Notes: generated by a model from the sequence alone, not told the origin. DNA of 64,000 nucleotides from Azorinus chamasolen (GCA_963576725.1 OY755241.1:55986484-56050483), one strand, 5' to 3'; positions 21,874 through 32,153 are shown, counted from the first letter of the stretch. Translations and numbers: made by a program.

Positions 21874-22124
21874 GCAAACAGAGTAGACCCAGATCAGACG
21901 GTCCCTATAGGGGCCGTCTGATCAGGGTCTAATCTGTTTACTTATGATATAACATAGATATGATTTTACAGTCTCATTCATGGCCAAAAGGTCATGTGTC
22001 CATCAACTATTATAACAAATTATTCTAATTAATATTTATGACGTCATTATTTCCTACATGAATATTCATTGAATATTCATGATGTCGTTATTTCAAACAC
22101 GAATATTCATGAGGTAAAGGGTTC
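21874..22124. mobile_element. Family A hairpin MITE, lacking one terminal flank
   Basis: The hairpin (21874-21941) starts directly after the LINE tail, so the short flank is absent. The apex is GTCCCTATAGGGGC. The right long flank has TGACGTCATTATTTCC and ends GTAAAGGGTTC. Confidence 0.7.
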
Positions 22125-22211
22125 AGATGTGTTCGGCTTGGTCCAGGCCAATAACAACACATACACTGACTAGTATATACCAAAGGTTTATTTAGTAGAA
22201 AGAATTATATA

Positions 22212-22449
22212 CAGTCAAACCCTTCTAATGCGACCACTTAATGAATAAACATGTGCGTCTTTATAAGCAGGTGGTTGCTTAACGCAGGACAAAAGTAATG
22301 CAGAAAGCTCCTCTAGGAGCTTTTTGCATTACTTTTGTCCTGTATTAAGCTACCACCTGCTACCACCTGCATCTATCACCCAGAATTATACCTCTTTCAG
22401 GTGGTCGCATTAGCGAGTTATCCGAGTTCGAGATATCGAAGTTCAACTG
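22212..22449. mobile_element. Family D palindromic MITE, TA-flanked
   Basis: TA|CAGTCAAACCC ... TTCAACTG|TA. The inner hairpin has arms GCTTAACGCAGGACAAAAG / CTTTTGTCCTGTATTAAGC and apex GCTCCTCTAGGAGC. The CAGT...ACTG ends with TA flanks resemble pogo/Tc1-mariner-type MITEs. Confidence 0.75.
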
Positions 22450-22880
22450 TATTGTTTTATATTGTCGCTTAAAACTTTTTGCCATCCAGTCGAAGAAACT
22501 GGCGTTCACATTCCACTTTGTTTTCAGTTCGATCACGTCGTTGATTCACTTATGAACAATTTGTTAAGAAAACGTGGAACAGGCATGGTTCGATGACACT
22601 CGGAACACCTCGGCTATTTCTATCGAAATACGAGTAGATATTCCGAACTCTGACGGGATACGGCGAGTAGTTACGATTGGGTTCGATGACACTCGTAACA
22701 GTCAATTTTAAACGCAGGCAGATGTAATATCTATTAGATGGAGTACCCTTCTCGGTAACAATACACTCAACAAAGCAGATATAACGTTGAGTCGAATCCA
22801 AGCGGAACGTCTCCAAATTTAAATGTAGATGCGATTAACACATATGGGAAAAAAACAGTTCTACAGCGTACGCCATTCAC
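22450..22880. other. Unassigned region
   Basis: Sequence near 22610-22690 repeats a short phrase (GATGACACTCG twice), but no gene is supported. Confidence 0.4.
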
Positions 22881-22883
22881 ATC

Positions 22884-23190
22884 AGGGTCCATGCTTATAA
22901 AGTTTTTCAGTTGGGTCTGAGTTTGTTCTCAAGCTTTTGATTGGTCAGATTGAGCCAAAGGCTCAAATCAACTTGAAAACCATATAAAACACAGTAGACC
23001 ATAGGATTAAAGCAGAAGTAGGTCACTGGAACAGTCAGTAGTCAACATGCATGGGTCTAAGATTATACAACTTCCGAGTCTGAGATAATTCTCAAGTATC
23101 TGATTGGTCAGATTCTGAGCAAGCTCAGAATCTGACCAATCAGATGTTTGAGAATGATCTCAGACTCAAGCAAAAAGGTTTATAACTTTG
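22884..23190. repeat. Family G palindromes (two)
   Basis: Two adjacent palindromes based on CTTTTGATTGGTCAGATT and GATTGGTCAGATTCTGAG / CTCAGAATCTGACCAATC, the second at about 23078-23190. Related copies at 25765 and 51418 share the outer GCTTATAAAG and GAGTCTGAG parts. Confidence 0.65.
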
Positions 23191-23490
23191 AGGGTATCCA
23201 GCCTCACACTTGTCCACCTTCACACAAGTAAAGTAAACATTTCCCCTCCAGACAAGTCCACAACATTGATAACCACGCCAAAACAAAATAGTGTTCATAT
23301 AAGCCGTAAAACTGTGAATACAAGTAGGCGCGAATAGCAAATATAAAAGTATCAAATCATTCTTTGTGCCGTGGTTTGAATGCATAATATGCTTCATTTC
23401 TAGCCGAAAATGGGAATATTTTAATTGTAATGTTTTTGGACGCTTCACAGACATGTGTAAACGCGAGCAATACATTTAAAACGCGAAGTA

Positions 23491-23679
23491 CAGTAAAACC
23501 TCCCTATAACGGCCACTAAATTACATCAAATATTTTGCGTTAAAGGCAGGTGGCTACTTAAAACAAGGTGAAAGTAAAGGAGCGTTCTGTTTTACTTTAA
23601 CCTTGCTTTAAGCAGCCACATGTCCTTAATATCAAATAATTAACACAAATTAGTGGTCGTTATAGAGAGGTTTTACTGT
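23491..23679. mobile_element. Family C palindromic MITE, apex partly deleted
   Basis: CAGTAAAACCTCCCTATAAC to TTATAGAGAGGTTTTACTG; nearly the whole element is one inverted repeat. One side of the central apex is lost (AAAGGAGCGTTCTG). Confidence 0.75.
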
Positions 23680-23696
23680 TTACAAGTACGTGTCAT

Positions 23697-23702
23697 TTTA
23701 TT
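23697..23702 (-). terminator. Candidate poly(A) signal for the lipoxygenase gene
   Basis: AATAAA on the minus strand about 230 bases past the lipoxygenase stop codon. Confidence 0.4.
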
Positions 23703-23799
23703 ATAAAATGCTATACAAACTTTTGATTACTGCTGTACTCGTATTCGACCGTACGATGCATTTCACACAATCGTTATATGCCGCAGACTCTCATATTAA

Positions 23800-23922
23800 T
23801 TAACCCTTCTCTTGCTGAATTTTAAAATACATTTCTCCTTCTTTACCCATGCCCTGTTGTATAATTACATAAATCTTCACAGTGTACAAGTATTTCGCTG
23901 TGCAATCACTGCTGTGGGGTGC
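23800..23922. mobile_element. Truncated family H element forming the lipoxygenase 3' UTR
   Basis: Starts TTAACCCTTCTCTTGCTG and breaks after GCTGTGGGGTGC, only about 8 bp from the lipoxygenase stop codon (23930-23932). Its hairpin is missing. Most of the transcript's 3' untranslated region should therefore be transposon-derived. Confidence 0.7.
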
Positions 23923-23929
23923 TTATATG

Positions 23930-25268
23930 CTATATGCTTATAGCATTCGGTATGTATCTAGGATAGAGGACGTCGTACGACACGGGCCTCTTCTTGTCCC
24001 GATTCTCAATGAACTCCCCAGCCGTTTTCAGAAGTTGTCTGAATCCGTCCACTATTTGACAAGCCTCTACCTCAAAGACATAATTCACCTCAAAATCGCC
24101 CAGCGACTTGGTAGCTCGAGTACTCAGGACCGATGCCAACTTCAACATCGCGAGAGCTTCCCTTTTCCCAGCCAATGCATAGACTATGTCTTTTTCTGAC
24201 AGAGGTTCCTTAGTTTTCGGAGGACTGCCTATCAGCATAGGTGGGTAGTTTGGTGGAAATGCGTAGGCATCGTATTGCAGGAAGTTAACCAGTGCATGGT
24301 CAACGCTACAGGTGTAGATGAAACTGGTCAATGCAATGACCAGCTGTTCTCTGGTCGTAAACTGGCAATTTTCTCCAGGGATGCCGTTTAAACCGGCTCC
24401 GCCATCTGCCTGTGATGTCACCATCTCTTTTCGCCATGCTTGTATTTCTTCATCGGCTAGAATCACAGAGTCATCTTTGTAGTATAGCTTGACGTATGAT
24501 GTGACGTATTGGTGTATTGCCTCATAGACTTTGATTGCGTCATTCCGGCTGTAGTAGTTAGGAAGAAGGTTTTCATCCAAGACTCCTCGCTTTTTTAACT
24601 CCTCCGGTAGACTCCCGTCCACATCCATCCTCCATTTTGCTCTAGACTGTGTGAAGAGATGGTGTACTCCTTTGGCCCCTGCAGACATAATTTGATCGAT
24701 CATACCTCCTTGAGAAATCAGTGTTGTTCTTGCAAGGTTATTGATTGCCATCAAATACAGAAAATGTGGTGCAAGGAGCTTGTAGATTGGGTGGGACCCC
24801 GAGATTGTGCGATTTACTGTTATCATTATGTCCTCCATCAACAGGTGGGTAAAGCCGAGATGAGCGATTGACTGGTGGATCTGTGCGTCAGCGTTGTTGA
24901 ACCACATTTTCGCTAGTATCCACGTGTACTTGGGGTCAGAGGGTAGGAACACCGGATTGTCGTCAGCCTTGTCCTGGAAAAGTTGTATGGCGATTGGAAC
25001 CAGGTTTCCGTCGTCTCGTTGGTAAAACAGGGCGATTGGAGAACAGACGGTCAACCCATCCTTTGTTGGACACCCTTTAAGAATGGCGTAATCAATGATG
25101 AAAATTCTTTTAGAAGCTATGGCATCCTGAAGAGTTTGGCCGTCCAGAAAGCCTTCGATTTCGTCAATGTTTATGGCAAATTTGTCGGGGATTTCCTCGC
25201 ACAAACAAATTTGCATCGGATTGGTTCCCCTCAGTCTTTGCGCCCCAAAGTCTTCGTCGTCCTGCCAC
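23930..25268 (-). CDS. Lipoxygenase terminal exon (whole iron-binding core)
   Basis: Acceptor CTTGAAAG|G at 25269/25268. The exon runs 1,339 nt without interruption from WQDDEDFGAQRL to the stop. It holds the HX4H helix (IHQSIAH), the HX3N pair (HALVN) and the C-terminal PNAISI. Vertebrate genes split this region into many exons, so intron loss or retrogene-like origin of this part is possible. Confidence 0.92.
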
Positions 25269-28200
25269 CTTTCAAGACAAAGTTATAAGTGATAGATTAA
25301 AGCGATGTTTTACACTGTATCCAAACAAATCAGTAATTAAGCCTTTATACAATAGATAAACTCTTTAACCCATTCCTTCATATTGATGCCTTATTACGCC
25401 TATGTAAAATTCACTTTTTGAAACCATTTTGACAAACAGAGCATTTGCTCCTTAGGAGCAAATGATCTATTTATCACAATGGTTTCAGAACTACATAATT
25501 CTAAAAACATCCTTTTCTCTAGTAAATGCTCCTTTTTGGTAGATTTTATCAAATAGGCTCGATCTAAAAATAGCCTATGCGGTTTACCATTTACTCTTTA
25601 TACACACCTCTGGTGACTTTGTAAACACAATATCCAGATCAGACGGCTCCTAATTAAAAACTTACAGCATCCGTGCCTTTGCAAACAGTGTAGACCCAGA
25701 TCAGTGGAGCCGTCTGTTCATGGTCTGCTTTGTTTGGTTATGGAATAATACAGATCTGGGTACATGCTTTTCAAGTTCTGTTCTCAAGCTTTTGATTGGT
25801 CAGATTTGAGCCAAAGGCTTGAGAACGAACCCAGACTCAACTAAAACGTTTTATAAGCATGGATACTGATTCTTAAGTATCTGTACTGGCCAGTCTTTTC
25901 TATGTTCATATCTTATTATCAAAAAATGGCTAATCAATATTCATGTTATTATTTCTTATTTGAATATTCATTGAGTAGAGGTCTAAAACTAATCAAATTT
26001 TAAATGTCGTAGGTGTGTTTAATATTAAAAGAACCAAATATAGTTTTGGCTTTGCCAACTAAATCATTTGGATGGCATATTGCAGTCGTCTGATTGTTAT
26101 TTAACCAAATTTGCGTTAAACCTTCCCTCAGTAACATGTATGGAGAAAATATGACAGCATGAATATTTATTAACTAATGTTTTATAATAGTGTAAGAATA
26201 CAGGCTATTTGGCCGTGTCAGAAACGGTAAAAAATAGTAGATCTTGATAAGACGATCCCAACAAGAGTCGTCTGATCTTGGTCAACTCTGTTTGCAAAGG
26301 CATGAAAATGTGTTCTATCACCTAGCCCTTTCGGCGTCAAATTTCTAAATAAGGAAATAAGATAAATATATGCAAACTTCAACGGAATAAAACACAGATA
26401 TGGAAATAGAGTTTGAGACAAAATGTGAAGTCCCTGATCAGACGCCGCCTTGAACTGGGACTGCACTTTTTGTCGTGGTGCATTTTTGCGGCATTAGCAG
26501 TGAAAGGGCAATTCCACATCACGCTAATAATGTGTACGGAAGTTGTTATATTGATCTAAGCGTTGTAACATTCAAATCTAACACTGGTCACTGTTGCAAT
26601 GATATCTTTCCAACCAATATGTTCATATTCAACAGGAAGTCGTTTTCAACCCTTTAATTCATGAATATTCCTGTGACATCGTGACTATTAATTACATGAA
26701 TATTAAACCATTCCCTCATATTGACGACTTTTGACGACTCTGTAAAAGTCACTTTGTGAAACCATTGTGATAAATAGAGCATTTACTCCTATAGGAGCAA
26801 ATGCTCTATTTATCACAATTGTTTCAAACTACAAAATTCTAAAATTTTCCTTTTCTCTAGTTTATGCTCTTTTCGGTAGGTTTATTCAGAGAGGTTGTAT
26901 CTAAAAATAGCCTATGAGGTAATGGGTTAATGGCATGTGAAATTGGAATATTTGGAAACTATTAACCTTTTCCCTGTTCTATGATTAGTAAAAAAGTCAA
27001 TACCAACTGAATATTCATGGACAAAATAGTTATAATGAAATATGGAAGGTGGTACATTGTAGCCATTTTAGAAAGTAAAGAAACAACAGTTACTAGTAAA
27101 GTCCTTTAGCAAACAGAGCAGACCCTGATCAGACGGTAGGAGCCGTCTGATCTGGGTTTTCTCTGTTTGCAAATGCGTGGACATGCATTTCTATGGGGTA
27201 AAGGGTTAAAGCATGCATATAATTCCATAATTAAACAAGGCAAGCCCTTAGGGGACTGTCTGATTTGAGTCTATCCTGTTTGGAAGGGGTAAATGACGTT
27301 TAGCCCTTAATGTACGGGGGCCAGTATATGAGACCTTTGCAGACAGTGTAGACCCAGATCAAAGGATCGCTGGTGAGACCTTTGATCTGGGTATGCACTG
27401 TTTGTCATGAAAATTATTTTATTCAGTGATATACATTTTTTTATTTACAGTTTAAATTCGATATCTAGGGTTTGGATAACTCGAACTCCGGGATAACTCG
27501 AGGTAAAAGTTCGGTAATTCCAAAATTTACAATACAGAATTATTCGAAAATTTATCACCGCTATGCCTTTATAAAATTGATTTTTTTGTATTCATGGTAT
27601 GATTATTCCTTACATGAAATTCAAGGTGCTAATTGTTAATTAGGATTCTAAAATATGTCGATGCTTCATCTTCTGTACGCACCTGTTCATCGGCGCTATA
27701 TGACCTATTCAGTGTGGCAGTGCCGTATAACCCAACTCACTCACTCACTCATTCATCTTCTGTACGCACCTGTTCATGTTGGATGGGGGTTGGTACAGGT
27801 TACACTTGTACAGATCCTTGACATCCTCAATTGTGTTCCACTCTCCCTTCGAAAGGTAGAAGTTCTTCAAGGTATCGCAGAGAAAGTTTCCAGCGATGGT
27901 GTCGAGCGAATAGCTGAAAGTAAATTGCTCATTTCTTGGAAGTTTTCTCACATCATAATCGGCAGCAAGTATGTACTCTTGCCTTTTCCATTCAAGCTCT
28001 TGTTTTCTTTCTTCTGTAAAATAAAATGAAAAGGATTAACCCATTGCCTGATTAGCGCGACCTGACTCGCATTTGCAAACAGTTTGGATTCAGATGAGAC
28101 GCCGAGTTACTCGGCGTCTCATCTGGATCCAAACTGTTTGACACTCTGACCATAAAAGAAATGAGAGAAATTAGAGAAATTTATTTTAAGAATTTGAGCA

Positions 28201-31200
28201 GACGACAAGTGTAGCAGACGCAGAGTTAAGATATGAAAGCCAGTCAATAGTTTCTTAACCCTTAACTCAAGGAATATTCATGTAAAATAATGACGTCATG
28301 GATATTAATTAGATTAATTGTTATAATAGCACATGAACACAGACAGTATTGTTCATGGCAGAAACTGTAGACTCACATCTATATTACATCATAAACAAAC
28401 CGAGAAGACACTGATCAGACAGCTCCTACAGGAGTCGTCTGATCTGGGTCTACTCAGTTTGCAAAGACGTAGAAAGGCGCAGCAATACAGACTTGTTCTA
28501 AAATATATCACAACACTTATCTAGAAACACATGTTACAACTTAATGCAGGTCTAAAGTAATGCTGAAAGCTCCTACAGGAACTTTCAGCATTACTTTAGA
28601 CCTGCATTAAGATGTGGCCTTAAGAAACTGTTCAGATTAGAAATCGGATAACTCGAACTTATGTTATATCGAAGTAATTTATAAAGGTTACCATGAAACC
28701 GCCAAAAAAGAATAAAGAAACTACCAGTATCTATTTATAAGTTTACCTATCCAATCACCGTACACTTCCTGTGGCAGACTAGTGTCGTATGGTTTTATCT
28801 TGTACAAGTAGTAAGGACGAATGCCTTGGAATACCGGGAACGGAATTAAATGTGTCCGGTTATCGGTAACACTGATAGAATCAATGAACCATTCGCTGCC
28901 ATCAAGAGCCGTGGCCTGCCAAATTTCAATGTACGAAATTTTCCCCACCTACAATTAAAGAGAAATTATTTTTATATCCCCCACAACGAAGTTTGGGGGG
29001 GGTATACTGGAATCAGGTTGTCCGTCTGTCCGTCCGTCTGTCCGTCCGTGGACACAATTTTGTCCGGCCTTCTTCTTCTACAGTTTTGCTTCAATTTTGT
29101 TGACAGTTCATATATAGCCATATGACCATATAAACCTGTGCACCGCATATTTCCGTTATGATCGGACAACTACTTCAGGAGTTGGCTCCCCTTTTTAGTC
29201 CCCTACCAATGTTTTCCGGTTTTCTGGGCTTTTTATGGAAGTGACTCGAGATATCAACTCTATGTTTAGTACAAAGCTAAATCTAGATAAGTTACAGCTT
29301 ATGTTACAATTTCAGTCCGGTTGAATAATTATTTCCAGAGTTATTGCCCTTGAGCTTTAATTTTTTTTCTTCAAATTTGGGATTTTCCAGACTTTTTTTG
29401 GAAGTGGTTGCAGATATTCACTTTATATTTAGCATAAAGCTAACTCTAGATTATTTACAGCTTAATTTCCAATCTCAATCTGGTTGAATAATTTTTGCCA
29501 GAGTTATGGCCCTTGAACTTTAATTTTTTGTCAAATTTTCAATTTTCCGATCTTTCTTTGGAAGTGCTTGGAGATATTAACTTCATATTTGACATAAAAA
29601 TAAATCTAGATGATTTCAAATATCGGTCTGGTTGATTAATTTTTGTCAGAGTTCTGGTCCTTGAACTTAATGTTTTTTTCTGAAAAGGTACCTAGCTTTA
29701 GAGTTTTGGATTTGACAAAAACCTCATGAAAGGGTCTTATTTCTCTGAATTATTCTTCATTTTTATTACATAAATTGGGTTGGGGCATGTATTGTTTTTA
29801 AATATATTCATGTTTCTGTATGTACGTATGTTCAGATTGATGATAGGTGACAAGCAGACAGGTGGGGGTATTCGTTAGCCTGTGGCTTACAGTTCTAGTT
29901 TATTCGGGGGTCTGGAATTACGTTGGTATCTGACCATACAAATTGATAATGTGATAATTAAACCCTATATGATAACCATTAAAAAAGGAAATACAGTAAA
30001 ACCCCTCTAATGCGACCACTTAATGAATCAACATGGTTGTCTTCATAAGCAGGTGGTTGCTTAATGCAGGACAAAAGTAATGCAGAAAGCTATAGGAGCT
30101 TTCTGCATTACTTTTGTCCTGCATTAAGCTACCACCTGCATATAGCAGCCAAAATTATACCTCTTTTAGGTGGTCGCATTAGCGGGGTTTTACTGTACTG
30201 TCCATTTCAATATACTTTGTCACTGAATTTGAATGGAGATTTTTTTTATTCCGGTCTGACTAAACTTAAATCTATTTCATTTGATCGCATCGATTTTCAC
30301 GAACTCCAATGCCATGCAGTAACAAGGAGGAAAATGCCGAAAATGCAATTTCTACATGCTAATTCGATCAGATGTTTCTTTGCAAATGGCCGCCGCATGT
30401 GTGGATAGTGGAGCCTATCAGTTTCCGCCATTCGTCATTCGTCCGCCATTTGCAATTTGAAATGAACACGTTTACAATGGGAAAACATTGTTTTTACGTC
30501 TGAAGTCTTTATTTAAAGATGGTTTCAAGGGAAATTCGGACAGAGTTCGTGAAAAACGATGACACAAGTGGTTTAAATTTTATCTCAATCCGGTAAGAAA
30601 TGAAAACAAATCTCGATTCAAATTCAGTGACATAGGTTATTGTTATGGAAAGTAGTTATATATTTTTTTCAAAATATAGGTGTTAACCTATTGCAGACTT
30701 AAAGCAATGCAGAAAAGCTCCCCAGTAGCTTTCTGCATTGCTTTAAGTCTTATTAACCCTTTCCCTCCTACTGATGCCTTTTGACGCCTCTGTAAAAGTC
30801 TCTTTTTGGAAGCATTGTGATAGGTAGAACATTTGTTCCATAGGAACAAATGCTTTATTTATCACAATGTTTTCAAAACTACAAAATTCTAAAAATTGCA
30901 TTTTCTCTTTTCTTTAGTAAATGCTCCTTTTCGGTTGATTTATTCTAAGAGGTTGGGTCTAAAGAATTAATCCTTTCCCTTATGTAAGCGCATTTTGACG
31001 CATCTGCAAACAGAGTAGAACCAGATCAGACGGCTCCTATAAGAGCCGTCTGATCAGGGTCTGCCCTGTTTGCTTGTGGTGTAATGCATGTATAGATATG
31101 ATTATATAGCTTTTGCCTGAGCCAAAATGTCCTGTGTTCCTATGCCATTATAAAAAATAATCTAATTAATATTCATGATGTCATTATTTCCTACATGAAT

Positions 31201-32140
31201 ATTCATTAGGGAAAGGGTTAATAGCCTATGAGGGAATGATACAATGTGCGGGAATCGTTTATATACGACCTCTGCAAATAGTGAAGACCCAGATCAGTAA
31301 TAGACACTGCTGGAGTTCTTTGATGGGAGTCTGGACTGTTTGGCATACACGTGAGTTTCTTCAGTAATACATTTTGATACATCTTAGTTTTTAACTAAAT
31401 TCCAGATAAGGGGACCAGTTTTAATTATTCAGAAGATTAACCCTCTCCCGATGGAATGTTCGTGTTTGAAATAATGACATCATGAATATATTACCTCATT
31501 TTTTTATAAGGTTAATCTTTAAAGATAATGTTTTGCTTCGACAAAAACTGTAAAATGATATCTATACCATGTCAAAAACAAACAGAGCAGACCCTTATCA
31601 GACGGCTACTGTTAAAGCCCTCTGATTTGGGTCCTCTCTGTTTGGAAATGCATGAAAATGCGCTTTCCTACATAAATACGCCTTTCTACGTCTCTGTAAA
31701 AATCACTTATTGAAACCATTGTGATAAATAGGGCATTTGCTCCCTAGGAGCAAATGCTCTGTTTACCACAATGGTTTCAATACCACACAATTCTGAACTT
31801 TTCCTTTTCTATAGTAAATGCTCCTTTTCGGTTGATTTATTCATAGAGGTTGGGTCCAAAATAGTCCATGGAGTTAAGGGTCATTATCAATGAACTACAA
31901 CGCTCAATGTTTCACCAATATTACCTCTTTATCATTTATGTAGAAATTGTTCGTCTGACCTCGTTTAAAGGAGTAAAATGGAGGAAAGTCCACATGCAAC
32001 AGGTGTCTATCTGTACTGCTTTGTTCCCCGTGCAATATGATATATATGGAGGTGCTGCATCCAAGCTTTGGCTTGTCCCCAGTAGTTATCTCCACCGTGT
32101 ACGTAGCGTAAGAACTGCTCAAACTTAACGCACTTCCCAT
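23930..32140 (-). CDS. Lipoxygenase, complete four-exon coding gene (666 aa)
   Basis: Spliced coding exons are 32140-31925, 28948-28747, 28013-27770 and 25268-23930. Total 2,001 nt, phases agree, all introns GT-AG. Animal lipoxygenases insert O2 into polyunsaturated fatty acids such as arachidonate, using a non-haem iron. Residues about 12-115 form a PLAT/C2-like domain (YTVEITTGDK, YIILHG, RGQTNNF, SYIEIWQA). The catalytic domain follows. Iron ligands by position are His352, His357, His545, Asn549 and C-terminal Ile666. Length fits animal enzymes (about 660-690 aa). The N-terminus MGSALS fits a possible myristoylation site. Introns of 2,976, 733 and 2,501 bp are filled with hairpin elements. 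Paralogue type (5-, 8-, 12- or 15-) cannot be fixed from sequence alone. Confidence 0.93.
25365..25600. mobile_element. Family B hairpin MITE in lipoxygenase intron 3
   Basis: TTAACCCATTCCTTCATA start. The hairpin at 25424-25484 has apex GCTCCTTAGGAGC. The right end is diverged. Confidence 0.65.
25676..25737. repeat. Family A hairpin, degenerate
   Basis: TTTGCAAACAGTGTAGACCC / GTCTGCTTTGTTTG arms with a rearranged centre; a second partial arm lies at 25630-25655. Confidence 0.5.
25765..25866. repeat. Family G palindrome
   Basis: Inverted halves ATGCTTTTCAAGTTCTG / GTTTTATAAGCAT around CTTTTGATTGGTCAGATTTG. Only one central GATTGGTCAG box remains. Confidence 0.6.
26205..26300. repeat. Family A hairpin, degenerate
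   Basis: Arms AAGACGATCCCAAC / AGAGTCGTCTGATC, then CTCTGTTTGC. Outer ends not recognisable. Confidence 0.5.
26327..26512. mobile_element. Family E hairpin element, centre deleted
   Basis: AGCCCTTTCGGCGTC to GCAGTGAAAGGGC, in the opposite orientation to the copy at 10368. Only one GACGCCGCCTTG half of the apex survives. Confidence 0.65.
26703..26930. mobile_element. Family B hairpin MITE, complete, TTAA-flanked
   Basis: 228 bp from TTAAACCATTCCCTCATA to GAGGTAATGGGTTAA. The hairpin at about 26762-26822 has apex ACTCCTATAGGAGC. Confidence 0.85.
26962..27209. mobile_element. Family A hairpin MITE, complete, TTAA-flanked
   Basis: 248 bp, TTAACCTTTTCCCTG to GGGTAAAGGGTTAA. Long flank left. The hairpin at 27114-27171 has lost a few apex bases (GACGGTAGGAGCCGTC). 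Confidence 0.85.
27345..27402. repeat. Hairpin related to family A
   Basis: GCAGACAGTGTAGACCCAGATCAAAGG / CCTTTGATCTGGGTATGCACTG. The centre differs from the usual apex. Confidence 0.55.
27770..28013 (-). CDS. Lipoxygenase exon 3 (PLAT-catalytic linker)
   Basis: Acceptor TTTTATTTTACAG before 28013, donor GAACAG|GTGCGT after 27770. Encodes EERKQELEWKRQEY, then LPRNEQFTFSYSLDTIAGN. This donor, rather than an earlier GT at 27805, gives the spacing to the next block (NRWQDDEDFG) expected from the family. Confidence 0.85.
28036..28170. mobile_element. Family F hairpin element in lipoxygenase intron 2
   Basis: Starts TTAACCCATTGCCTG. The near-perfect hairpin at 28075-28142 has arms AAACAGTTTGGATTCAG / CTGGATCCAAACTGTTTG and apex GCCGAGTTACTCGGC. 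Right end not clear. Confidence 0.75.
28256..28500. mobile_element. Family A hairpin MITE in lipoxygenase intron 2
   Basis: Starts TTAACCCTTAACTC, with TGACGTCA in the long flank. The hairpin at 28391-28462 has apex AGCTCCTACAGGAGTC. The right terminus is diverged. Confidence 0.75.
28545..28680. mobile_element. Family D hairpin
   Basis: Arms TTAATGCAGGTCTAAAG / CTTTAGACCTGCATTAAG, apex AGCTCCTACAGGAACT; followed by GGATAACTCGAAC, as in other D copies. Confidence 0.7.
28747..28948 (-). CDS. Lipoxygenase exon 2 (PLAT C-half)
   Basis: Acceptor TTAATTGTAG before 28948, donor GGATAG|GTAAAC after 28747. Encodes VGKISYIEIWQATALDG and on to GDWI; ends in phase 1. Confidence 0.88.
28975..29900. repeat. 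Dispersed repeat with three tandem ~175-bp units
   Basis: Starts TATCCCCCACAACGAAG and holds a GTCCGTCTGTCC run (29020-29050), typical of bivalve dispersed repeats. Between about 29210 and 29700 a unit containing GATATTMACTTTATRTTTAG and GGTTGAATAATT occurs about three times with divergence. It lies in lipoxygenase intron 1. Confidence 0.6.
29994..30195. mobile_element. Family D palindromic MITE, complete, TA-flanked
   Basis: TA|CAGTAAAACCCCTC ... GGGGTTTTACTG|TA. The inner hairpin has arms GCAGGACAAAAGTAATG / CATTACTTTTGTCCTGC and apex AGCTATAGGAGCT. Confidence 0.85.
30683..30752. repeat. Family D-like hairpin core
   Basis: GACTTAAAGCAATGCAG / CTGCATTGCTTTAAGTC around AAGCTCCCCAGTAGCTT; directly followed by a family B element. 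Confidence 0.6.
30753..31241. mobile_element. Family B hairpin MITE interrupted by a family A MITE
   Basis: TTAACCCTTTCCCTCC start. The hairpin at about 30812-30870 has apex GTTCCATAGGAAC. Its right flank reads GTCTAAAGAA, is interrupted at TTAA (30967), and resumes after 31221 as TAGCCTATGAGGGAATG, the expected family B terminus. Confidence 0.85.
30967..31221. mobile_element. Family A hairpin MITE nested in a family B element
   Basis: 255 bp, TTAATCCTTTCCCTT to TAGGGAAAGGGTTAA. Short flank left. The hairpin at 31006-31073 has apex GCTCCTATAAGAGC. The long flank contains TGATGTCATTATTTCC. TTAA is present at both ends of the insertion. Confidence 0.88.
31437..31682. mobile_element. Family A hairpin MITE
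   Basis: Starts TTAACCCTCTCCCGATGG. The hairpin at 31575-31645 has a diverged apex (GGCTACTGTTAAAGCC). It merges rightward into a family B element. Confidence 0.65.
31683..31885. mobile_element. Family B hairpin MITE next to lipoxygenase exon 1
   Basis: The hairpin at 31720-31785 has arms AACCATTGTGATAAATAG / CTGTTTACCACAATGGTT and apex GCTCCCTAGGAGC. It ends about 40 bp before the donor of the first coding exon. Confidence 0.7.
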
Positions 32141-32153
32141 TGTGATAAACAAT
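31925..32153 (-). CDS. Lipoxygenase exon with start codon (PLAT N-half)
   Basis: The acceptor TTTGTTTCAG precedes 32153 and the donor AAAGAG|GTAATA follows 31925. ATG at 32140-32138 starts 72 codons (phase 0 end). An acceptor in front of the ATG means at least one upstream noncoding exon exists. Confidence 0.85.

Noticed and set aside
23930..25216. 428-codon frame as a complete single-exon gene starting at its first ATG
   Set aside because: The frame continues upstream to an acceptor at 25268 with conserved lipoxygenase residues, and three upstream exons join in phase.
27804..27806. Earlier GT donor for lipoxygenase exon 3
   Set aside because: It would remove about 12 residues that match the family spacing before the WQDD block; the donor at 27769 keeps phase and spacing.
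31868..32128. 86-codon plus-strand frame over lipoxygenase exon 1
   Set aside because: Antisense shadow of the PLAT-encoding exon, which has family motifs and splice sites on the minus strand.
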